Origin: Polaribacter sp. HaHaR_3_91
Lineage (GTDB): Bacteria > Bacteroidota > Bacteroidia > Flavobacteriales > Flavobacteriaceae
DNA length: 64,000 nucleotides
Reading direction: 5' to 3'
NCBI RefSeq assembly: GCF_019278525.1
Contig: NZ_CP058986.1
Location: 3,735,001 to 3,799,000 of the forward strand
Shown here: piece after piece, positions 49,364 through 57,783 of the stretch
Position numbering within the stretch: the stretch's first letter is position 1
How the letters are laid out: every line of letters starts with the position of its first letter
Translations under genes and position numbers: made by a program
Notes under the pieces: model-generated
Told to the model about the DNA's origin: nothing
Seen by the model: the letters and a program-made list of their open reading frames with translations, nothing else
Database searches by the model: none

Positions 49364-50137
49364 ATGATACAAGAATATCGAAAATTAGTTGGTATGAGAA
49401 CTGGCGGAATTAAGTTATATGATGAACTTAAACAAGACTTTATAAAACAAGGTATTAAAATCGGTAGAGACAAGTTGTACGATGTGTTAAGGCTTCATAA
49501 TTTACTTGTTCCTAGGCTTAAAAACTATGTAACAACAACAAACTCTAATCATCAATTTAGAAAATATAAAAACCTAATTAAAGACCAAGTTCCTACTCGA
49601 CCAGAACAACTATGGGTAAGCGATATAACATACATTAAAACAGACAATGGACACAATTACCTAGCAATCGTTACAGATGCATATTCTAAGCAAATTATGG
49701 GCTATAAATTAGATAACAACATGAAGACATCACTTTGTTCAGAAGCGCTAGAAATGGCTATTAAAAATAGAAAATACCCTGATAAAAAATTAATACATCA
49801 TTCTGACAGAGGTTTTCAATACTGTAACCCCAAATACACAGCATTTGCAGAAGAAAATGGCATAATGATGAGCATGACAGAACAATATGATCCTTATGAA
49901 AACGCAATTGCAGAGCGAATTAATAGAACTTTAAAATATGAATATGGACTTAGAAATTGCATTAAAAACACTGCCATTGCTCAAGAAGTAACAAAACAAG
50001 CAGTATATATTTACAACAATTTAAGAACCCATTTTAGCTTAGAATTAAGAAAACCAGCTGAAGTACATTTAAATCCAAACATCAAATACAAATCATATCG
50101 AAGAAATAATGTAAATTTGACTGAACTAACAATTTGA
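49364..50137 (+). CDS. IS copy d OrfB, DDE transposase part
   Basis: Same 257-aa OrfB as in copy b with intact D-D-E residues. Confidence 0.92.
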   Translation: MIQEYRKLVGMRTGGIKLYDELKQDFIKQGIKIGRDKLYDVLRLHNLLVPRLKNYVTTTNSNHQFRKYKNLIKDQVPTRPEQLWVSDITYIKTDNGHNYLAIVTDAYSKQIMGYKLDNNMKTSLCSEALEMAIKNRKYPDKKLIHHSDRGFQYCNPKYTAFAEENGIMMSMTEQYDPYENAIAERINRTLKYEYGLRNCIKNTAIAQEVTKQAVYIYNNLRTHFSLELRKPAEVHLNPNIKYKSYRRNNVNLTELTI

Positions 50138-50263
50138 AAACAAAACTAGTTCAAAATATTTTTTGCCTTCTAAACGGCTAAAAAAATCTTTTGAACGGTA
50201 TAAATTAACCTAAAAAAAGGTCAACCTATATCAGTATAATACAAAAAAAACCTCCATTCAATA

Positions 50264-51193
50264 ATGAAAAAAATCAGATTAGTAATTTCGTTAATTCTTA
50301 TTTCAAATTTATTATCAGCTCAGAGTGAATCTGATATTACTCAATTTGATAAAGCACTAAATCAATTTCTTAATGTAAGAGATTTTTGTATTTCAAAAGA
50401 TGGAAAAGAAGCATTCTTTACTGTACAAAGCCCTAATCAGGAAATTTCACAACTTGCTTATATTAAAAAGAATAAAACAGGATGGTCTCAACCAGAATTA
50501 TTGCCTTTTTGTGATTCATATATGTATTTAGAGCCTTTTTTATCTTTTGATAATAATCGACTATTTTTTGTCTCTAATAGACCATTAAATGATTCTATTA
50601 ATGAAAAAAAGGGTTTTGATATTTGGTATGTTGAAAGAGGTAACAATAATGAAGTGTGGTCAAAACCCAAAAACGTCGGGAAACCAATTAATTCAGAATT
50701 AGATGAGTTTTATCCTACTGTCAGTAAAAATGGGAACATATATTTTACAATGGTATCACCTGATGGTTTTGGAAAAGATGATATTTATTATTGTGAATTG
50801 AAAGGTGATAAGTATTTAAACCCTGTTTTATTAGATGAAAATATAAACAGTGCCGGCTATGAGTTTAATGCTTTTATTTCTGAAAATGAAGATTTTATAA
50901 TTTATTCGAAATATAATGAAAAAGATGGTCAAGGAAGTGGGGATTTATATATCTCGAAAAAGGATACAAATGGAAACTGGAAAAAGGCCATAAACCTAGG
51001 AATTCCTGTAAATACAAAATATATGGAATATTGCCCATTTTATGATGAGCAAAACCAAATATTATATTTCACAAGCAAAAGAAATAATATTTATCCAAGA
51101 AATTTCGAAACTATTTCAGATTTTAAAAAATATATTAATGAAAGTAACAATGGCTTAAGTAAAATTTATAAAATCTCACTTAAAATAAAATAG
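50264..51193 (+). CDS. Cassette 13: secreted PD40 beta-propeller protein
   Basis: 309 aa with signal peptide (MKKIRLVISLILISNLLSAQ) and repeated WD40-like/PD40 blades: FLSFDNNRLFFVSNRP, FYPTVSKNGNIYFTM, AFISENEDFIIYSKY, CPFYDEQNQILYFTSKR. It resembles the propeller part of TolB/OmpA-linked periplasmic proteins; here it stands alone. Probably periplasmic binding; no enzyme motif. Confidence 0.8.
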   Translation: MKKIRLVISLILISNLLSAQSESDITQFDKALNQFLNVRDFCISKDGKEAFFTVQSPNQEISQLAYIKKNKTGWSQPELLPFCDSYMYLEPFLSFDNNRLFFVSNRPLNDSINEKKGFDIWYVERGNNNEVWSKPKNVGKPINSELDEFYPTVSKNGNIYFTMVSPDGFGKDDIYYCELKGDKYLNPVLLDENINSAGYEFNAFISENEDFIIYSKYNEKDGQGSGDLYISKKDTNGNWKKAINLGIPVNTKYMEYCPFYDEQNQILYFTSKRNNIYPRNFETISDFKKYINESNNGLSKIYKISLKIK

Positions 51194-51203
51194 TACTATT
51201 GCC

Positions 51204-51327
51204 AACAATGTATAAAAATAATAGCGGTTTAATCGCTAAAACGAAAGCAAGTAAGTATAAAAAAGGTCTGTATTTAACCGAAAAGTTAGTACGTCTAAAT
51301 CCGCTACTATTCTTATACTAGACCGTT
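51204..51327 (+). repeat. attC-like site S13 (TAGCGG subtype)
   Basis: 124 bp. Left arm GTATAAAAATAATAGCGG, right arm CCGCTACTATTCTTATAC, then TAGACC-GTT. The next cassette begins GTTGTAAGCA. Confidence 0.75.
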
Positions 51328-51363
51328 GTAAGCAAGCTGACCGAACCGACAAACTATGAAACT

Positions 51364-53286
51364 ATGAAACTAAACCAATTAAAATTAAAAAACTTCAGAA
51401 GTTACTCTCAAGAAACAGAAATCAACATCTCAGACTTGAACGTTATAATTGGTAAAAATGATGTTGGAAAGTCAACAATTTTGGAAGCATTAGATATTTT
51501 TTTTAATGGAAAGCCAGACAAATATGATTTATGTATTTCAAATGATAATTCACAAATAGAAATAACTTGTGTGTTTGATGACTTACCGGAAACCTTAATC
51601 CTTGACGACACAATAAAAACTAGTTTAAAAGACGAATTTCTACTAAACGTAAATAATAAACTTGAAATTAAAAAGAAGTTTCCAATTTCTGCATCTGGCA
51701 GTGTTTCTGAGGAATCAGTTATTATTTGTGAATATCCTGACAATGAAAACCTAACAGATTTACTTTCAAAAAAAAGGACAACACTAAAAAATCAATTTGA
51801 AGAACTAAATATTAATTCAGAAGGAGTTAATAAAACTAAAAGCAAAGAATTAAGAAATACAATAAGAAATCATTTTTATCCTGATGAAAACATAACGAAA
51901 ATAACTACTGAGATAAAAATTGATGGAAAACTAGACAATGAAGATAATAGGAAAAAAATATGGACTGGTTTAAAAAAATATCTACCAATATATTCTCTTT
52001 TTTTCGTAGACAAACCATTGACTGACCAAGATTCAGATATTCAAGACCCAATGAGAGAAATAATAAAGGAAGTCCTTAAAAGAGACAACATCACACCTTT
52101 ATTAATTCAATTAAAAGAAGCTGTTCAAAATGCTTCAACGTCTCTAGCTGATGACACAATAAATAAATTAAATGAATTAGATTCAGATTTAGCCGAAACT
52201 TTACGTTCTAACTTTCCAAAAGAACCAACTTGGACTTCTATCTTTAAATTAACATTAGAAGATAACAGAGGTGTTCCATTAAACAAAAGAGGTAGCGGAA
52301 TGAGACGTTTGGTCTTGTTAAGCTTTTTTAGAGCACAAGTTGAGAATAGAAGAACTGCCAATGCACCAAACATTATTTACGCATTAGAAGAACCTGAAAC
52401 ATCTCAACACCCAGATTTTCAATTAATGATTGTAAATGCTCTAAGAGAATTATCAGAGACAGATAATGCACAAGTATTTTTTACAACACATAATTCTAAC
52501 CTTGCAAAAGAGATTCCCAAAAAATCATTAAGGTATGTTTATTCAGACAATGGTAATACCAATGTCGAAAGCGGTATAAATTTAGATGGAACTGATAATA
52601 CAGAAATAATCGATAAAATAATAGCCACTTTAGGAGCATTACCCGACCCTAAAAATAAAGTTAAAGTATTAATATTTGTAGAAGGTGAAAATGACATAAA
52701 TGGTTTAATTGGTATAAGTAAACTTTTAAATTCAAATGATGACTCAATCATTAATCTAGAAAAGAACGAATCTGTTGCTTTTATTCCAACTGGAGGTTCT
52801 CAATTAAAGTATTATATAGAAAAAAAATATTTAGATGGACTTCTTCAATCCCAAGTGCATATTTATGATTCCGATATTCCTGCGTACTTACAAAGTGTCG
52901 CCAACCTAAATGCTGAAAATAATGACAAAAAAATTGGTTATAATACTAGTAAATTAGAATTCGAAAACTATTTACATCACGAAGCCATTAACGAATGTTA
53001 TCAAGATTTAAATATCACGATTAACTTAACAGAAATAATAGACACAGATGATGTTCCTGAAAAAGTTGCAAGAGCAGTTCATAGTGCAACAAGTGATACT
53101 AATTGGGACACAATTAATCCTGACCCATTAAAGACCGAATTGAAACAAAAGAAAAAAATATCAAGTGCCAAACGTCAATTAAACACAAATGCAATAACTA
53201 AAATGACAATTGAAAGGCTAACTGAACGTGGTGGTTACAATGAAATTAAAACTTGGTTAGATAAAATAAAAGAATTTGTAGACTAA
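51364..53286 (+). CDS. Cassette 14: OLD-family nuclease (AAA ATPase + TOPRIM)
   Basis: 640 aa. The N-terminal ABC/SMC-type ATPase has Walker A GKNDVGKST (about residue 35) and Walker B ALEEPETSQHP (about 345), followed by FFTTHNSNL. The C-terminal TOPRIM domain has IFVEGENDINGL (about 440) and HIYDSDIP, the acidic metal-binding residues. This matches OLD-family nucleases (stand-alone OLD or GajA-like); no UvrD-like GajB gene follows, so a solitary class 1 OLD is more likely. Probable phage defence. Cassette ends GTTGTAAGCAAGCT and AGCCTGCTTACAAC agree over 14 bp with one mismatch. Confidence 0.85.
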   Translation: MKLNQLKLKNFRSYSQETEINISDLNVIIGKNDVGKSTILEALDIFFNGKPDKYDLCISNDNSQIEITCVFDDLPETLILDDTIKTSLKDEFLLNVNNKLEIKKKFPISASGSVSEESVIICEYPDNENLTDLLSKKRTTLKNQFEELNINSEGVNKTKSKELRNTIRNHFYPDENITKITTEIKIDGKLDNEDNRKKIWTGLKKYLPIYSLFFVDKPLTDQDSDIQDPMREIIKEVLKRDNITPLLIQLKEAVQNASTSLADDTINKLNELDSDLAETLRSNFPKEPTWTSIFKLTLEDNRGVPLNKRGSGMRRLVLLSFFRAQVENRRTANAPNIIYALEEPETSQHPDFQLMIVNALRELSETDNAQVFFTTHNSNLAKEIPKKSLRYVYSDNGNTNVESGINLDGTDNTEIIDKIIATLGALPDPKNKVKVLIFVEGENDINGLIGISKLLNSNDDSIINLEKNESVAFIPTGGSQLKYYIEKKYLDGLLQSQVHIYDSDIPAYLQSVANLNAENNDKKIGYNTSKLEFENYLHHEAINECYQDLNITINLTEIIDTDDVPEKVARAVHSATSDTNWDTINPDPLKTELKQKKKISSAKRQLNTNAITKMTIERLTERGGYNEIKTWLDKIKEFVD

Positions 53287-53336
53287 AAAAGCCTGCTTAC
53301 AACAAAGTACTGTGGTAAAAAACAAGTAAAAACTCA

Positions 53337-54297
53337 TTAATTTTTCACTAAAACACTTCTATAATTATTATCATAAGTTAGTCCGGATTTAGCAATAGCA
53401 AAAGCCTGTTTTAGTAGCTTATTACAAACCGCTATTAAGGCTAGTTTTTTGCTCTTTCCTTTAGCGACTATTCTATCATAAATTGCTTTGCAAGCATGGT
53501 TATATTTACAGGCATTAAAACTGCACATAAATAGTAAATTCCGAAGTTTTTGATTTCCTATTTTACTAATTCGAGGACGTCCTTCCACTTTGTCGTATTA
53601 AGGGAGTTAAACCTGCATAACTACAAAGTTCACTTCCACTTGTAAAGCGATCAAAACCATCCGTTAGAACAACTAGCATTAGAGAGGTTTTAGGACCTAT
53701 TCCTGGAATGCTTTTTAAATCTGTTAAAAGTTTCTGGTGTACTTCTTTTACTAAAAACAACAATTTATCTTCTATCGTTTTCATATCTTTCTGGAGTTCT
53801 TTTAAAATTCGTTTTAAAGACCTCACAACAGATTTACTAGGAATCCCTAAAACAGTTTCTCCATGTATTTTATTCTTAAGCATAGTGCTTTGTTTTGTAT
53901 ACGTAGAAAGGAGTCTAATCATTTGAAGGCATTCTAATTGATGTTTTGAATTACCTTTCCATAACTTTAACTCAACTTGTTTAGCATACTCACAAATTAA
54001 CTTAGAATCGCTTTTATCTGTCTTTATTTTAGACAGTTTCATCTGAATAAACCGCTTTACAGATAAAGGATTCTCTACGGAAACTTTAACACCTTGTTCT
54101 TGCAAATAATAGGCTAACTGGTAGTGATAATAGCCCGTAGCCTCCATCACACAATGACTATTTACATCTAGTAGTTTTACGAACTTTTTAAAGCCTGAAA
54201 TGCTATTTTTAAATTGGTAATAATTACCTAAAGAATCGGTAACATCAAAAAATAAATGACTGATGTCAAGTCCAAAATATTTTATATCTTTATTCAT
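53337..54297 (-). pseudogene. Frameshifted IS110-family transposase
   Basis: The N-terminal part (53566-54297, 243 codons) has a DEDD RuvC-like domain: D in FGLDISHLFF, E in CVMEATGYYHYQ, D in KTDKSDSKL. It runs through SIPGIGPKTSLMLV to GLTPLIRQSG and then leaves frame. The C-terminal part (53337-53588) continues the family pattern (RPRISKIGNQKLRNLLFMC) in another frame. The break is near 53580. IS110 transposases are normally one frame, so this copy is probably inactive. Confidence 0.82.
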
Positions 54298-54520
54298 AAG
54301 AAAATGTTTTTTGAAAGGACATACTACGCGAGTTTCAACGACTTAAAATCGAGGTCTAAAAGCCTCATAGAACTGTACGAAATCTGTGTAGAAAAGAGAG
54401 GGGATTTTCAATGTTGACGAGATCTAAAGTCTCTCCGTATATAATAACCTTACTCCTCTCTTTTGTGCTTTCTGATTTATATGCTTAAATTTAGTCTTTT
54501 ATTATAAAATGCTAACTTAA
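54298..54520 (-). ncRNA. Putative bridge-RNA region of the IS110 element
   Basis: About 220 bp without a gene upstream of the transposase. A 10-bp stem AAAAGAGAGG (54392-54401) / CCTCTCTTTT (54455-54464) closes a ~53-nt loop. The loop contains CCGTATATAAT (54435-54445), identical to the conserved left arm of the attC-like sites. In known IS110 systems a structured RNA from this region carries target-guide loops. The RNA itself is inferred. Confidence 0.45.
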
Positions 54521-54643
54521 GACGTGTATAATTAATTGCTAGGTTCTTCCCTACTTGCGAATATTCCTGCGGAATATTCACGGGTTCGTAAAAGTTTGCT
54601 AACTTAGTTGCTTAACCACACAACAACGTTGGCAAACATTAAA

Positions 54644-55846
54644 ATGAAAAAACAATTATTAATATTCGTCCTTGTTTTGACAAATGCTTTTGCTTTTTGT
54701 CAAGACACAAATCCTGAATTAGCAAAATATGTTTCTTTTCTAGAAACACAAAACACAAGTGCAAAAGATTATATAATTAACTTGTGGAAAAAACATGACA
54801 TCGTTATTTTATGTGAAAGAAATCATGGAGAAATGACTCAATATAAATTGATATATGACATTGTAAGTTCCGATTATTTCAAAAAAAATGTCGGAAATAT
54901 TTTTACAGAAATAGGTTCAATAAGTAATCAAAAAGCTGTGTTAGATTTTACTAAAACTGATTTTACAGATTCTAAAGAAAAAGAAAAACAACTTCTAAAT
55001 CTTTACAGAAAAATTCAATGGAATGGTTGGAGTGCTGCTAATTTCTATTATTTTATAGACAAAATAAATACACTTAATTTTTCATTACCAGCAGATCAAA
55101 AAATAAACTTATTTGTTTCAGACGTTAAAGACCCTTCCAAAGAAAACCTTTCCAGTAAAGAAAATTTTTTAACGTATTTTAATGGAATTTACAAACATCG
55201 AGATAGCGCAATGGCAGAAAACATTATTCATGTTTATGATAGTATAAAGCTAAACTCTTCACGAAAAAAAAGTTTAGTAATTATGAATTCAAGACATGCT
55301 TTTTCAAAAACTTTTTTTGAAAACGATGACAAAAATGTTGGACATAAATTAATTGAGACTTACAAAAATGATGTTTCAAATGTATATTTAAATGGGTTAG
55401 CTCCAACGTTAAAAGTCGTTGAATCAGATAAAAATGAGACATATAAAGACTATGTACAAAGGCCTATACAGAATGGAAAATGGGATGCATCATTTAAAAT
55501 TATAAACAAAGAAAGTTTAGGTTTTGATTTTAAAAATAGTCCTTTTGGAAATGAATTATTTGACCTTTTTCCTTTTATCAAACATAATTATAAGTATAAA
55601 GATATATTTACAGGATTTGTATTTTATTTACCGTTAAAAAGACATTATGAAGCGTGGGGAATTCCTAATTATGTAGATGATGATTTCATAGATGAATTTT
55701 ATAAACAACAAAAATTCTTTTCAGAAGCAATAGGAAACGGAGAAGTTCTAAAAGAAAACTTGAAAGAAGATTATGATTATAATGAATCAAAATATGATGA
55801 TTATATAATAATAATTGAAGAAATTAATAAATGGTTGGAAAAATAA
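54644..55846 (+). CDS. Cassette 15: secreted EreA/ChaN-like protein
   Basis: About 400 aa from the ATG at 54644, 13 nt after the GTT of S14; an upstream in-frame ATG at 54608 lies in the site. Signal peptide MKKQLLIFVLVLTNAFAFC. The mature part shows VILCERNHGEMTQY and NIFTEIGS, the His/Glu pattern of the erythromycin esterase/ChaN-like superfamily, and later SLVIMNSRHAFSK. Substrate unknown; I do not claim macrolide resistance. Cassette ends: GTTGGCAAACATT and AACGTTTGCCAAC. Confidence 0.65.
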   Translation: MKKQLLIFVLVLTNAFAFCQDTNPELAKYVSFLETQNTSAKDYIINLWKKHDIVILCERNHGEMTQYKLIYDIVSSDYFKKNVGNIFTEIGSISNQKAVLDFTKTDFTDSKEKEKQLLNLYRKIQWNGWSAANFYYFIDKINTLNFSLPADQKINLFVSDVKDPSKENLSSKENFLTYFNGIYKHRDSAMAENIIHVYDSIKLNSSRKKSLVIMNSRHAFSKTFFENDDKNVGHKLIETYKNDVSNVYLNGLAPTLKVVESDKNETYKDYVQRPIQNGKWDASFKIINKESLGFDFKNSPFGNELFDLFPFIKHNYKYKDIFTGFVFYLPLKRHYEAWGIPNYVDDDFIDEFYKQQKFFSEAIGNGEVLKENLKEDYDYNESKYDDYIIIIEEINKWLEK

Positions 55847-55858
55847 AAAACGTTTGCC

Positions 55859-55984
55859 AACACCTTCTATAAAAAATTGCTATATTTGGTTTAAACTAAA
55901 ACTTGTTGCTTCTTTGCAAACTTCTGAATTTCCGCTGGAAATTCCTCGTTCACAAAATCGCAACTTTCCATACAAAACAACGTT
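55859..55984 (+). repeat. attC-like site S15, last of the array
   Basis: 126 bp. Left arm CTTCTATAAAAAATTGC, right arm GCAACTTTCCATACAAA (decayed). Hairpin GAATTTCC-gct-GGAAATTC. After GTT come 17 nt and then IS copy e. Confidence 0.75.
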
Positions 55985-56001
55985 GTACAATATTTAGGAA
56001 A

Positions 56002-57229
56002 TGTACTTTCCTGAAATAGGTTGACTAAAAATTAAACACTTAATTATAGTCACTTATGAAAACTCAAAACAACCCTGGCAAAAAAAACGTACGAAAAAGC
56101 ACCTTTAGAGCTCAAATTATTCGTCGTTGACCAAATTCAGAATGGACACAACTACTTAGCAATCGTTACTCATGCATATTCTAAGCAAATTACGGGATAT
56201 AAACTCGACAATCAAATGAGGAACGGTATAAATTAACCTAAAAAAAGGTCAACCTATATCAGTATAATATAAAAGGATTGCAACTGTAATACAAAAGAAT
56301 TGCTACTACCCTACACTCCAATGTTTATCATAAAGTAAAAACAATTGCTACAAATTCACAAAGACAATACAAATTCTCATCAAAATAAATAATTGCATTA
56401 CAAAAACAAAAAGGATTGCAAATGTAATACAAAAGGATTGCCATTACTTTACACTGCAATTTTATCACAAAGTAAAAACAATTGCTATAAATTCACAAAA
56501 ACAACACAAAGCCATATCAAAATAAATTATTGTATTACAAAAACAAAAAAGATTGCAACTGTAATACAAAAGAATTGCCACTACCTTACACTGCAATGTT
56601 TATCATAAAGTAAAAACAATTGCTACAAATTCACAAAAACAACACAAAGCCATATCAAAATAAATTATTGTATTACAAAAACAAAAAAGATTGCAACTGT
56701 AATACAAAAGAATTGCTACTACCTTACACTGCAATGTTTATCATAAAGTAAAAACAATTGCTACAAATTCACAAAGACGACACAAATTCTCATCAAAATA
56801 AATAATTGCATTACAAAAACGAAAAGGATTGCAAATGTAATACAAAAGGATTGCCATTACTTTACACAGCATTTGCAGAAGAAAATGGCATAATGATGAG
56901 CATGACAGAACAATATGATCCTTATGAAAACGCAATTGCAGAGCGAATTAATAGAACTTTAAAATATGAATATGGACTTAGAAATTGCATTAAAAATACT
57001 GCCATTGCTCAAGAAGTAACAAAACAAGCTGTATATATTTACAACAATTTAAGAACCCATTTTAGCTTAGAATTAAGAAAACCAGCAGAAGTACATTTAA
57101 ATCCAAACATCAAATACAAATCATATCGAAGAAATAATGTAAATTTGACTGAACTAGTTATATAGAATATAAATAATTTAAAAGGTATAAGTTAGACCAA
57201 AAAAGGTCAACCTATATCAGTATAATACA
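56002..57229 (+). mobile_element. IS copy e: degenerate IS3-family element with tandem repeats
   Basis: 1228 bp, same structure as copy a: a mini-element, about 138-bp tandem units, the OrfB C-terminal piece (56865-57165) and the IS right end. Exactly one unit (138 bp) longer than copy a. The left end is 17 nt after the GTT of S15. The right flank (TTTCTG) shows no duplication of the left flank (AAA), and the right end lies in a truncated reading frame of the integrase region, so a deletion next to the IS is likely. Confidence 0.8.
56275..56864 (+). repeat. Tandem repeat, period about 138 bp (copy e)
   Basis: Four full units and one partial unit. The third is a hybrid with the head of one type and the tail of the other, which is what unequal crossing-over would leave. 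The homologous array in copy a has three full units and one partial. Confidence 0.8.
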
Positions 57230-57398
57230 TTTCTGATTTTACTGTTTGTGGTGCAGGAACCAATCCTGTTTTTGATTTCTTTTTCTCTAGGTTATGAGAA
57301 CCTACTCTACAACTATTACTACAAAACTTTTGCACACCTCTTCTTTTAGGTATATATTCCTTTCTACAATAATTACAGATATAGTTTCTTGATTCCAT
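57207..57398 (-). pseudogene. Zinc-finger-like small protein, 3' end replaced by IS copy e
   Basis: 63 codons, MESRNYICNYCRKEYIPKRR and CSNSCR forming a Cx2C..Cx3C zinc-ribbon-like motif. The last residues (YYTDIG) are encoded by the IS right end, so the native C-terminus is lost. First gene seen right of the cassette array, on the integrase strand. Function unknown; small zinc-ribbon proteins of this kind often bind nucleic acid. Confidence 0.6.
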
Positions 57399-57458
57399 TT
57401 TGACTTAAGCTTACATACGATTTAAGGTAAATCGCGATTTTTATATATTTTTTTTGAT

Positions 57459-57647
57459 TCATTGCTTCCTAGAAAACACATTCTTCAATAAATATTCTAA
57501 AGCATCTTCTGTACTTAAAAGTGGCTTATGTTTGTGTTTTTTAGGCTTAGATACAATCGCAAAATCTTTCTTTAATTTATCAAACAGCAATCTTTGCTCT
57601 TCTTTCGGAAGTGCTTTTGCTACTTGATAAACGATTTCTGCATTCAT
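57459..57647 (-). CDS. Small hypothetical protein behind integrase 2
   Basis: 62 aa from the ATG at 57647 (MNAEIVYQVAKALPKEEQ); a start 12 nt further upstream (57659) is possible. Helical and Lys-rich (KPKKHKHKPLLSTEDALEYLL). The N-terminal part resembles short proteins seen near Bacteroidota integrases. No domain recognised. Confidence 0.55.
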   Translation of the reverse strand: MNAEIVYQVAKALPKEEQRLLFDKLKKDFAIVSKPKKHKHKPLLSTEDALEYLLKNVFSRKQ

Positions 57648-57783
57648 ATTAGAACACAAAAATGAATCTTTATAAAATTAAGTTGTTCGGCTTTGAATGC
57701 CTTTGAATAGCTTTTATTGGCTTTGAACGGCTTTTGACACCTATTTTAAAAGAAAATCTGATTGTTTTTTTTAACAGCCAACA

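Larger units (their letters stand above)
48831..50243 (+). mobile_element. IS copy d: IS3-family element, full length
   Basis: 1413 bp, same as copy c. Exactly 17 nt after the GTT of S12. Flanks are AAA on both sides, but both are A-rich. The cassette ends around it do not match (GTTAGGTGTC against ATTGCCAAC), so this copy may be a recombination product of two IS copies rather than a simple insertion. Confidence 0.92.
53304..54522 (-). mobile_element. IS110-family element inside S14
   Basis: About 1.2 kb; exact ends are uncertain because IS110 elements lack inverted repeats and target duplication. Boundaries come from the interrupted attC-like site. The transposase is on the minus strand, with about 220 bp of non-coding DNA upstream and only about 30 bp downstream. 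This is the layout of the IS110 group proper (not IS1111), in which the upstream region encodes the bridge RNA. Confidence 0.8.
53301..54630 (+). repeat. attC-like site S14, split by an IS110-family element and lacking most of its right arm
   Basis: The R'' side ends at AAC 53301-53303. After the IS the site resumes at about 54522 with GTGTATAATTAATTGC. The internal hairpin is GAATATTCC-tgc-GGAATATTC. The right part CTTAACCACACAACAAC-GTT (54628-54630) lacks the GCAACAAACCATA arm, so this site is probably inactive. Confidence 0.65.

Noticed and set aside
51364..53286. Gabija system (GajA)
   Set aside because: ATPase plus TOPRIM fits, but no GajB-like helicase gene follows; the cassette ends directly after this gene.
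54644..55846. Macrolide resistance (erythromycin esterase)
   Set aside because: Only the general fold pattern matches, a signal peptide is present and active-site conservation is incomplete; no resistance claim is justified.
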